Shown here in pieces: positions 15,899 through 23,321 of a stretch of DNA of 64,000 nucleotides; within the stretch, counting starts at the first letter, position 1, and every line of letters begins with the position of its first letter. The position numbers and the translations under genes were made by a program. The notes under the pieces were generated by a model, which saw only the letters and a list, made by a program, of their open reading frames with translations, had not been told where the DNA came from and did not search any database. Source of the DNA: JALUZX01 sp964561605 (GTDB lineage: Bacteria > Planctomycetota > UBA1135 > JALUZX01); assembly GCA_964561605.1 (NCBI GenBank), contig CAZLQD010000028.1, positions 33,695-97,694 on the forward strand, in the 5' to 3' direction.

Positions 15899-16737
15899 GG
15901 GGCAGGATCGACGTCTGCAGGAGGACGGGCGCCACCGTGGGCTTCGTGCCCACCATGGGCGCCCTCCACGAAGGACATCTCTCCCTGGTCCGGAAGGCAA
16001 GGGAGGCCGTGAAATGCCTGGTCGTCTCCATCTTCGTCAATCCCTTGCAGTTCGGCCCTGGAGAGGACCTGGACCGTTATCCCCGGGACGAAGAGGGGGA
16101 CCTGGCCCTGCTCGAGAAGGAGGGGGTGGATTTCGCCTTCCTCCCCGGGGAGGAGGAACTCTATCCCCCGGATTTCGATACCAAGGTCCAACCCGGTGCG
16201 GTGGCCCGTGACCTGGAAGGAGCCTTCCGGCCCGGGCACTTTACAGGGGTCTGCACGGTGGTTCTCAAGCTCTTCCACCTGGTGGGCCCCCACGCGGCCT
16301 GGTTCGGGGCCAAGGACGCCCAGCAGTTGGCGGTGATCCGCAAGATGGTCCGGGATCTCTCCATGCCCGTGAGGATCGAGGTCGGCCCCACTGTGCGGGA
16401 GCCCGACGGACTGGCCCTTTCCAGCCGGAACCGCTATCTCTCCCGCGAGGAGAGGGAGAGGGCCCTCTCCCTCTCCAGGGGCCTCTTCGCCGCCAGGAGG
16501 GCCCACGAGGCCGGGGAGCGGTCCGGGGCGGTCCTCCTCGACCTGGCCCGGAGGGAAATGGAGGGCCTGGTGGACCTCGACTACCTGGAGATCCGGGATC
16601 CCCATACCTTCCGGCCCGTCCCCGACCCGGTGGAGAACGGCCTACTCCTGGTGGCGGGCAAGGTGGGATCGACCCGCCTCATCGACAACACGCCCCTCGG
16701 GAAAGAGGCGGCCCGGGCCGCAGGGGAGGAGGTTTGA
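15868..16737 (+). CDS. panC: Pantoate-beta-alanine ligase (pantothenate synthetase)
   Basis: This 289-residue enzyme joins pantoate and beta-alanine with ATP to give pantothenate. It has GFVPTMGALHEGHLSLV (the H-x-G-H nucleotidyl-transfer motif), VNPLQFGPGEDLDRYPR, WFGAKDAQQLAVIRKMV and LALSSRNRYLS (the KMSKS-like loop). ATG at 15868 lies inside folK, with a 31-bp overlap. The stop overlaps the ispE TTG. panB and panD are not in the window. Confidence 0.96.
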   Translation: MQVVRDGRALRGRIDVCRRTGATVGFVPTMGALHEGHLSLVRKAREAVKCLVVSIFVNPLQFGPGEDLDRYPRDEEGDLALLEKEGVDFAFLPGEEELYPPDFDTKVQPGAVARDLEGAFRPGHFTGVCTVVLKLFHLVGPHAAWFGAKDAQQLAVIRKMVRDLSMPVRIEVGPTVREPDGLALSSRNRYLSREERERALSLSRGLFAARRAHEAGERSGAVLLDLARREMEGLVDLDYLEIRDPHTFRPVPDPVENGLLLVAGKVGSTRLIDNTPLGKEAARAAGEEV

Positions 16738-17624
16738 GGGGAGAGGCCCGGAAAGGGGGAGGGCGCCTCAGGATCCCCTCCCCCGCCAAGGTGAACCTGC
16801 TCCTCCGGGTGGCCGGCAGGAGACCCGACGGCTACCACGAACTCGAGACGGTCATGCAGACCCTGGAGTTCGCCGATACGGTGGAGTTGGAAAGGATCCC
16901 TTCGGGGGTCGAGCTGGTGTGCGACTCCGCCGGCGTTCCTTCGGGGCCGGAAAATCTGGCCTGGAAGGCCGCCGAGGGGTTCTTCGCCGCCTCGGGGGCC
17001 CCGGGAGGAGTGAGGATCGTCCTTCACAAGCGCATCCCTCCCGGAGGAGGCCTCGCCGGGGGCTCTTCCAACGCCGCGGCCGTCCTGGCCGGGCTCCAGG
17101 AGTTGTATGGAACCCCTCTCCCTCCCTCGGATCTCGCCTCCCTGGCGGCCGGGATCGGATCCGACGTGGCCTTCTTCCTCCAGGGGGGAACCTGCCTGTG
17201 CCGCGGAAGGGGGGAGAGGGTCGAGCCCCTTCCCGACCCGGGTCCCCTCTTCTTCGTCCTTCTTCTCCCCCCTTTCTCCTGTCCAACTGGAGAGGTCTAC
17301 CGCCGTTTTCGGCCCTCCGATTCCACACCTCCCGCCGCCTTCCGGGAAGCCCTGAACCGGATGCTCGCCGGCGGGGAGGATCCCGGGGCCTGGCTCCTGA
17401 ACGACCTGGAGAGAGCGGCCCGTAGGGCCGTTCCCGAACTGGACCGGTTCATGGCGGAGATCGAGGTGGCCGGCCTGGAGGGGTTGCGGGTCTCGGGAAG
17501 CGGATCCACCCTCTTCCGGGCCTTTTACCGGGAGGAAGAGGCCCTCCGGTTCCGGAAAAAAGCCGCGGCGGCCCTGGAGGGGCGGCATGTGGGGGTCCTC
17601 TCGACCAGGAGGAGGGCGCGGTGA
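16734..17624 (+). CDS. ispE: 4-diphosphocytidyl-2-C-methyl-D-erythritol kinase
   Basis: This 296-residue GHMP kinase phosphorylates CDP-methylerythritol in the MEP isoprenoid pathway. It feeds precursors to enzymes such as the polyprenyl synthase at 5.6 kb. Motifs are RIPSPAKVNLLLRVAGRRPD (substrate lysine), PPGGGLAGGSSNAAA (ATP loop) and LRVSGSGSTLFRAF (motif 3). The only usable start is TTG at 16734, within the panC stop (TTGA). A GGAGGAGG stretch sits just upstream. The stop overlaps the next gene's GTG. Confidence 0.95.
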   Translation: MRGEARKGGGRLRIPSPAKVNLLLRVAGRRPDGYHELETVMQTLEFADTVELERIPSGVELVCDSAGVPSGPENLAWKAAEGFFAASGAPGGVRIVLHKRIPPGGGLAGGSSNAAAVLAGLQELYGTPLPPSDLASLAAGIGSDVAFFLQGGTCLCRGRGERVEPLPDPGPLFFVLLLPPFSCPTGEVYRRFRPSDSTPPAAFREALNRMLAGGEDPGAWLLNDLERAARRAVPELDRFMAEIEVAGLEGLRVSGSGSTLFRAFYREEEALRFRKKAAAALEGRHVGVLSTRRRAR

Positions 17625-18550
17625 AAGGGAAAGGCAGGGGAGAGCGGTCTCCCGGGGAGAGGTCCTTCTCCCTCCTGGGAGCGGGAAGGATGGGCACGGG
17701 ACTGGCCCTGGCCCTGGTGAAGGCCGGGTGGCGGCCCCTTCGGATCTGGTCCCGGAAGCGTTCCTCCATTGCCAGGGCCCGAAAGGTCCTGGGTGGGGGA
17801 AGGGGCACCCTCGATCCGGTCCGGGCCTCCCGGGAGGCCCCCCTGGTTGTCCTGGGGGTCCCCGACGACGCCCTTTCCCCCATGGTGGATGAGGTCGCCC
17901 GGGGCGGGGGGGTGAAAGAAGGGAGTTTCTGGATCCACCTGAGCGGGTTCCACGGCTTGGAGCCCCTCCGGGCGGCGGCCCGGGCCCGGGCCCGGGTGTT
18001 GGGCATCCACCCTTTGCAGACCGTTCCCGACCCCAGGGAAGGCCCGGCGAGGCTGGCCGGGGCCTACTTCTCCCTCGTGGGGGCCCCGGGGGACCTGCCC
18101 TTCGGAAAGGCCCTGGTGGAGGAAGTGGGGGGCCGGCCGGTGGTCATGCCTCCGGGCCGGAGGCCTCTCTACCACGCCGCCGCCGTCCTGGCCTGCAACG
18201 ACTTCGTGGCCCTCTTCTCCCTGGCCTCCCGGGTCCTGGAGAGGGCCACGGGGGGGGAGCTGGACGGGAGGGCCTTGCTGGTCCTGGTTCGGGCCGCCCT
18301 GGAGGGCCTGGAGAGACTGGGCCCGGCAGGGGCCCTGACCGGACCCGTGGCCCGGGGAGACCTGGGGGTGGTGGAAGGCCACCTGGAAGCCCTGGGCCGA
18401 GAGGCTCCCTGGGCCCTGGAGGCCTACAGGTGCCTCGGGCTCGAAGCCTTGCGCCTGGCCCGCCTCGGCGGCGGAAACGACGCGTTGAATGCGATAGAAC
18501 GGAAATTGAGGGCCGGGCCGGCCTTTCCAAGGGGAGGGAAAAAGGGATAG
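17621..18550 (+). CDS. Rossmann-fold and DUF2520 domain protein
   Basis: This 309-residue protein has an N-terminal NAD(P)-binding fold, with LLGAGRMGTGLALALVKAG at about residues 18-36 and VVLGVPDDAL ahead of the next strand. A C-terminal helical DUF2520-type domain follows from about residue 160 (HAAAVLACNDFVALFSLA). The family resembles pyrroline-5-carboxylate reductase and ketopantoate reductase in layout and often neighbours pan genes. A link to panC four genes back is plausible but unproven. The start is GTG at 17621, overlapping the ispE stop by 4 bp. Confidence 0.82.
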   Translation: MKGKGRGERSPGERSFSLLGAGRMGTGLALALVKAGWRPLRIWSRKRSSIARARKVLGGGRGTLDPVRASREAPLVVLGVPDDALSPMVDEVARGGGVKEGSFWIHLSGFHGLEPLRAAARARARVLGIHPLQTVPDPREGPARLAGAYFSLVGAPGDLPFGKALVEEVGGRPVVMPPGRRPLYHAAAVLACNDFVALFSLASRVLERATGGELDGRALLVLVRAALEGLERLGPAGALTGPVARGDLGVVEGHLEALGREAPWALEAYRCLGLEALRLARLGGGNDALNAIERKLRAGPAFPRGGKKG

Positions 18551-18598
18551 AGTGGTTTCTTTCGGGATGGGAGACGGGGCTTTTTTCCAGACCTTCAC

Positions 18599-18629
18599 TT
18601 GCAAGGGCGAGGAAACATCCGTTTATAAA
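18599..18629 (+). promoter_or_regulatory. Candidate promoter for the HEAT-like gene
   Basis: TTGCAA (18599-18604) and TATAAA (18624-18629) are 19 bp apart in a short AT-rich patch. Transcription would begin near 18636, which supports translation from ATG 18663 over the upstream GTG. Confidence 0.35.
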
Positions 18630-18662
18630 TAGAAAAGGGTGGAATCCCGGCGGAAGGACCAG

Positions 18663-21521
18663 ATGGCGAGGATGCTTTTCACGAACGGGGGTGGGCGCGG
18701 CCCGGTGCTTCTGGGGGCGGGCATACTCTTGGCGGCAGGCTCCTTGCTCGGCCAGGCCTCACGTCCTTCCGGGAAGGCCTCGCCCCCGCCCCGGAAGGTC
18801 TCCTCCTCCCCGGCCACGCCCTACCAGAAGCTCCTGGCCGAGCTCAAGGCCATCCCGCCTCCACCCGGGGGGCGGGACGCCCGGGTCAAGGTTCTTCGCA
18901 AATGGTTCGTCCCCAGGGACAAGGCCAGACACCGGGCCCTCCAGGAGCTCCTCCTCGAGGGGACGGACAGGGAGAGCCGGGTCATCCTGCTGGGTTTCCT
19001 CAAGGACGATCTTCCCGTCCTCCTGGCGGGGGGAAGGCCCCAGACCCCGGAAGGGAAGATCTTCCTGGGTTACCTGGATCCCCTGATCTCCCTGGCTGGG
19101 GGTGGAGACCAGGATCTGGCCCGCCGGGCCGTGAAGGTCCTCCTCTCCCTTCCCTACCAGGCCAGGCGGGAGCGCTTCCAGGTCCTTCTCAGGGAGAAGG
19201 ACCATCCCCTCTTCTCCCACGCCTTGAAGGCCGCAGGTTTCATGCAGGACCTGGGATTGGCTCCCCTGGTGGCCCCTTGGCTGAAGGACGAGACCGCCGC
19301 CCCTCTGGCCAGGGCCTCCCTCCAGCTCCTCACCTTCCAGGACTTCCGGAATCTCCAGGATTTCCAGGATTGGTGGAAGAAGAACCGGACCAGGTCCTGG
19401 GAGGAGGTTCGGGACCAGTATCTGAATGCCTGCCTGGACCGGGAGAAGACCTTCCAGGCCGAGAAGGAAGCCTACGCCAGGAAGGCCAGGAAGGAGGTGG
19501 AGAAGGAACTCCTTCCCCTCGTGGAGGAATTGGTCGCCACCCGGGTGGCGGCCCGGCGGTGGAAGGAGCCCTTGGCCCTCCTGGAGAAACCCCTGACCCG
19601 GGCGGCGGCCCTGGCCGGGATCGTCCGGGCCTTGAAGGCCGACCCGGGTCTCATGGCCGTGCCCCAGGGGGAGGAGGGCAAGGCCTTCCGGGCGGTCTTC
19701 GACCTCCTTCTCCGCTGGGCCCAGAAGGGGGAGGCTCTCTCGGAGGATTTGCTCCTGGGGGCCCTTTCCCACCTCTCCGACCTTCCTCCGGCGGAGAAGG
19801 ACCTGAGGGTCCGGGCCCTGGCCTGCCTCAAGGAGAGGGCCGTGGCAGGTCCCGTGAAGACCCGCCTGGCCGCCTTGCCTCTCCTGGCGGCCTTCTCCGG
19901 CAAGGAGGCCGACCAGGTTCTCCTGGACCTGCTCTCGAAGGACAGCAAAGAGCCGGAGATCCTCTACAAGGTGATCTCCCTCCTGAAGGACCGGGAGCTG
20001 ACCCCCGACAAGGGGCTCCCGGCGAACCTGGGGCGGGCCCAGGAGCGGCTGGAGCAACTCCTGGTCCGGGGGAATCTTCCCAGGCGGGTCCGGACGGACG
20101 CCATCCTCTTCTTTACACGCTGGCCCTATTCCCTGGCCCTGTCTTTCCTGGAGAAGGTCCTCCTCGGGAAGGAGAACCTGGGCGCCAAGCTGGAGGACCG
20201 GCTCGCCGCGGCCGACGCCCTCCAGGACATCCTCCAGCGCTTCCGCCAGAAGGGCGACGTCGTCGGCAAGGTCCAGAAGATCCTCGTGGCGGGCCTCACT
20301 GCCAGGGATCCCAAGAAACCCGAGCTGGCCCGGTTGAGGGCGGCCTGCGCGGAGAAGCTGGGGAGCGATTTCTTTCTCGACCGGTCCAATCGAAAAGACC
20401 TGGCGGAGGACCTGAAGAAAGCCCTCCTGGCGGAGTCCAGTCCCGCCGTAGTGGAGAGCCTGGTCACCACCCTCCTCAAGCTGGGCCTCAAAGCGGCCAA
20501 GGTCTCGGACGACAAGGCTCTCGACTCGGTCAGGTCCGGCCTGGTCGAACGTCTCTCCAAGACCCCTTCCGATCCCAAGGAGCGGGACTGGATCTTCAAC
20601 GCCCTCCTGGAGCTCTCCGACGCCGATCCGGTGGCCAAGATGAAGGCCGGGTATGCCTTCGGCCGGATCCAGGACCGGGCCCACGCTCTTCCTTTCTTCG
20701 CCGAGATCACGGCAAAGCTCCCCTTGGACAAGAGACTCCTGGGGACCGACAAGGGCGGGGCGGGAAAGAAGCAGGCCTCCATCCTGATGGACCATTTCTG
20801 TCTTCTCGTCACGGGAAGGCTCTACAAGGACGCCTTGAAAGGGGCGGCCCTCTTGAAGGATCTCTCCCTTTCCGACCTGGAGCAGGCGGGAGGGCTCCTG
20901 GAGGCCCTGGACCGGGAGAGGTCCAAGGGCAACCTGCCCGGCTGGGGCACCAGGGAGTTCCAGTGGGAGGCGGATGTCCTGTGGCGGCTGGCCACGGCCA
21001 AGAGGGAGGCCCATGAGGCGGCGGCTCCCTTCTTCCGGCGGGCCGCATCGGCCATCCAGGTTCTCCTGGCCCAGGCCAAGCTGGGCCCCAAGGAACGGGG
21101 CCGCCTCTCCTTGAGGAGGGCCGAAGCCCTCCTGGAAGGGGGGGAACTGAAGAATGCCCTGGTCCAGCTACGGTCCCTGGCGAAGAATCCCGACTTGGAG
21201 AAGAATGCCCGCCCCCTCCTTGCGAAGGCCTTGGAGGCGGCCAAGGCCTGGGCCGAGGCGGGCGCCCAGTGGGCCCAGGTGGCGGCGTCCCTCGCCAAGG
21301 GATCTCCCGACTGGTGGCTCGCCTCGTTGAAACAGGTGGAGTGTCTCGCCAGGGCGGGGAAGATCGGCGAGGGGCGGAAGGCCCTTTCGGTCCTCCTTGG
21401 AAGCGCCCGTCCCGGAAATGGTCCGGACTGGAAGAGAGTGATCGAGAAGATCGCCGGGGTGAAGACCCTCCTTTCCTCCAAGACCCCCCCCTCGGGAAAG
21501 GGAAAGAAGAAAACCCTGTAA
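18663..21521 (+). CDS. Large exported HEAT-like alpha-solenoid protein of unknown function
   Basis: This protein of about 952 residues is almost wholly helical and charged. An N-terminal hydrophobic segment (about residues 14-32, ending LLGQAS) reads as a signal peptide or anchor. Regular 30-45-residue helical pairs then suggest a HEAT/TPR-like solenoid (for example DLARRAVKVLLSLPYQAR, VKTRLAALPLLAAFSGKEA, WAEAGAQWAQVAASLAKG). DFQDWWKKNRTRSWEEV echoes the tail of the 4.8-kb membrane protein. I prefer ATG 18663 (GGAAGGA just upstream) to GTG 18639. Such solenoids are common scaffold proteins in Planctomycetota. No catalytic motif was seen. Confidence 0.75.
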   Translation: MARMLFTNGGGRGPVLLGAGILLAAGSLLGQASRPSGKASPPPRKVSSSPATPYQKLLAELKAIPPPPGGRDARVKVLRKWFVPRDKARHRALQELLLEGTDRESRVILLGFLKDDLPVLLAGGRPQTPEGKIFLGYLDPLISLAGGGDQDLARRAVKVLLSLPYQARRERFQVLLREKDHPLFSHALKAAGFMQDLGLAPLVAPWLKDETAAPLARASLQLLTFQDFRNLQDFQDWWKKNRTRSWEEVRDQYLNACLDREKTFQAEKEAYARKARKEVEKELLPLVEELVATRVAARRWKEPLALLEKPLTRAAALAGIVRALKADPGLMAVPQGEEGKAFRAVFDLLLRWAQKGEALSEDLLLGALSHLSDLPPAEKDLRVRALACLKERAVAGPVKTRLAALPLLAAFSGKEADQVLLDLLSKDSKEPEILYKVISLLKDRELTPDKGLPANLGRAQERLEQLLVRGNLPRRVRTDAILFFTRWPYSLALSFLEKVLLGKENLGAKLEDRLAAADALQDILQRFRQKGDVVGKVQKILVAGLTARDPKKPELARLRAACAEKLGSDFFLDRSNRKDLAEDLKKALLAESSPAVVESLVTTLLKLGLKAAKVSDDKALDSVRSGLVERLSKTPSDPKERDWIFNALLELSDADPVAKMKAGYAFGRIQDRAHALPFFAEITAKLPLDKRLLGTDKGGAGKKQASILMDHFCLLVTGRLYKDALKGAALLKDLSLSDLEQAGGLLEALDRERSKGNLPGWGTREFQWEADVLWRLATAKREAHEAAAPFFRRAASAIQVLLAQAKLGPKERGRLSLRRAEALLEGGELKNALVQLRSLAKNPDLEKNARPLLAKALEAAKAWAEAGAQWAQVAASLAKGSPDWWLASLKQVECLARAGKIGEGRKALSVLLGSARPGNGPDWKRVIEKIAGVKTLLSSKTPPSGKGKKKTL

Positions 21522-21537
21522 TTTTCCGGCTGGGGTC

Positions 21538-21565
21538 TTGCATTGGCCGGAGGAAGACGTAAAAA
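21538..21565 (+). promoter_or_regulatory. Candidate promoter for tRNA-fMet
   Basis: TTGCAT (21538-21543) and TAAAAA (21560-21565), with 16 bp between, each match 4 of 6 consensus positions. They lie 14 bp before the tRNA, so initiation would fall a few bases upstream of its 5' end. Confidence 0.4.
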
Positions 21566-21579
21566 GGTCGCCTCTGGAA

Positions 21580-21655
21580 CGCGGGGTGGAGCAGCTGGCA
21601 GCTCGTCGGGCTCATAACCCGGAGGTCGCAGGTTCGAATCCTGCCCCCGCTACCA
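21580..21655 (+). tRNA. Initiator tRNA-fMet (anticodon CAT)
   Basis: The 76-nt gene folds into a full cloverleaf with CCA encoded. The acceptor stem is C1-G-C-G-G-G-G against C-C-C-C-G-C-U72, so position 1-72 is unpaired, as required of initiators. The anticodon stem shows GGG-CTCATAA-CCC, the three G-C pairs unique to initiators. The T arm is GCAGG-TTCGAAT-CCTGC. Most bacterial initiators have C1 x A72; this one has C1 x U72. It delivers formylmethionine to the start codon. Confidence 0.96.
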
Positions 21656-21658
21656 CCG

Positions 21659-21705
21659 GAAGAAGGCCGGAAGGTCCCCAAGGATCTTCCGGCCTTCTTC
21701 TTTTT
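21659..21705 (+). terminator. Strong intrinsic terminator after tRNA-fMet
   Basis: GAAGAAGGCCGGAAG (21659-21673) pairs perfectly with CTTCCGGCCTTCTTC (21686-21700) over a 12-nt loop. It is followed at once by TTTTT. The arms read equally well in reverse, so it may also stop transcripts from the minus-strand GT39 gene. Confidence 0.9.
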
Positions 21706-21799
21706 CCGGGCTCCATGGGGAGCCGGCCGAAAGCCTCGACAACGGCCCGGGCCTGCAGGAGTTTGGCGGGCCACCTCGGGCCCCTTCCCTCGAGAAGGT

Positions 21800-23317
21800 T
21801 CACTCCCCTTTCCCAAAGATCAGGAAGCTCCCCGCCCTTGCCGGAGGCTTTCGGGCATGGGCCGAGAGGAAGGGCCTCCATGCGGGAAGGGCTCGAGGTT
21901 CCAGGAGGAAGGCTCCCACGAAGGGTCCGGTCTTCTTCCAGGGGCCGAAGATCTTTTCCAGGAGGGCGGGGGTCTTCATACCCCAGACGATCTGCCTGTC
22001 GCTGTAGAAATTGACCGCCACGGCGGGAAGGGCCGAGGAGACCACGAAGCGGTCGGGGGGAGAGATCTCCCTCAGGATCCTTCCTGCCGAGCGGGCTTCC
22101 ATGAGGGCGGGTCTCTGTCCCTCCCAGCGTTTCTCGGCCCTCAGGTGCCCCAGGACCAGGACCAGGCATCCCAGGAGGAGCAGGAGGGGCCCTGCCCATG
22201 GCCGGAGCCCCGATCCCGGGGCGGCTGTCCGTCCCAGGAGCCAGGCCGCAGGAAGGGCAAGGCCCGGTGCCAGGTAGATCTGCCAGTAGTCGTGGGAGTA
22301 GGCCCCCTGGAGGAAGAGGAACACCTGGGCCAGTCCCACCAGGAGGGGTATCCAGAGGAGCCTCGAGGCGGGGGGGGCTTTGGGGGAATTCCTGAGTGCC
22401 ACAAGGACTCCCAGGATCCCCAGGAAGCTGACGGGCAGAAAGAACCGGGCGGCATGGTGCCTCCAGATTCCTTCCAGGCAGGTGGAGAGGGCCAGGGGCC
22501 TGCCCTTGGCGTCTCTCAGGCCTCCCAGGATGCTCCGGTGCTTCAAGGCCGCCCAGAGGCCTCCTCCCTGGGAGGGAGCCTCTCCCTGGAGAGATAGGAT
22601 CCACGCCAGGAGGAGAATCCCCGCCGCTCCGGCCAGGAGCCAGAAGGAGATCCTCTGGAGCAGGGGGCGGCCCGGGAAGGCACGGAGCGCCCAGAACCCC
22701 AGGAATCCGGCCAGGAGGAAGGCGGGCCAGTCGTAGAAGAGGCCGAAGGTGAGGAAGGCCAGGGAAAGAAGGAGGTCCCCCCTCTTCCCCAGGCGGGCCC
22801 ACCTGGCGGCGGCCCAGAGGGATCCTGCCATGGAGAAGAGCACTCCCGATCCCTGGGGGTCGAGCATGTTCCCGTAATAGGCGGCCAGGGGGGTTCCCAG
22901 GTAGAGGGCCGTTCCCAGGAAGGCCGTGGAAAGGGAGGATAGGGGCAATTCCCGAAGGAAGAGAAAGAAGAGGCCCGCCGAGAGGGCGGAGAGGAGGAGG
23001 GCGATCCCACGGGCCTGGACCTCTCCTTCTCCGAAGAGGGCGAAGCTCCCGGCGCAGAGCAGGGCCGTCAAAGGCGGATGGTCCGTGTAGAAGACGGGCT
23101 TGGGACTCGGGAAGCCGCAATCCAGGACCATCCCGAAGCGGAGTTCCACAAGGCCCCGGCGGAGGAGATTCCTGGCGGCGATGCCGTACCAGGCAGGGTT
23201 CCATCCTTGGAAGGACCGGTCGAAAGGGGCCCCCGTCCCGGGAGAGAGATGGAGCCCCGCTCCCAGGACCAGGGCGAGGAAGAGGAGGACGGCCCCGATC
23301 CTTTTCTTGGGAAGCAC
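21800..23317 (-). CDS. GT39/ArnT-like membrane glycosyltransferase
   Basis: This 505-residue protein has about 11-12 membrane helices and a short soluble C-terminus. The first outer loop carries WYGIAARNLLRRGLVELRFG, followed by VFYTDHPPLTALL. This matches the Y-x-x-x-A-R-N-L and H-P-P-L pattern of dolichyl/undecaprenyl-phosphate-sugar mannosyltransferase-like enzymes (PMT/ArnT superfamily). These move a sugar from a lipid carrier to protein or lipid outside the membrane. I take GTG at 23317 as start: AAAGGA lies upstream, and the hydrophobic core begins about 6 residues in. It is 4 bp from the stop of the PNGase F-like gene, which suggests co-expression. Confidence 0.8.
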   Translation of the reverse strand: MLPKKRIGAVLLFLALVLGAGLHLSPGTGAPFDRSFQGWNPAWYGIAARNLLRRGLVELRFGMVLDCGFPSPKPVFYTDHPPLTALLCAGSFALFGEGEVQARGIALLLSALSAGLFFLFLRELPLSSLSTAFLGTALYLGTPLAAYYGNMLDPQGSGVLFSMAGSLWAAARWARLGKRGDLLLSLAFLTFGLFYDWPAFLLAGFLGFWALRAFPGRPLLQRISFWLLAGAAGILLLAWILSLQGEAPSQGGGLWAALKHRSILGGLRDAKGRPLALSTCLEGIWRHHAARFFLPVSFLGILGVLVALRNSPKAPPASRLLWIPLLVGLAQVFLFLQGAYSHDYWQIYLAPGLALPAAWLLGRTAAPGSGLRPWAGPLLLLLGCLVLVLGHLRAEKRWEGQRPALMEARSAGRILREISPPDRFVVSSALPAVAVNFYSDRQIVWGMKTPALLEKIFGPWKKTGPFVGAFLLEPRALPAWRPFLSAHARKPPARAGSFLIFGKGE

Positions 23318-23321
23318 GGGC

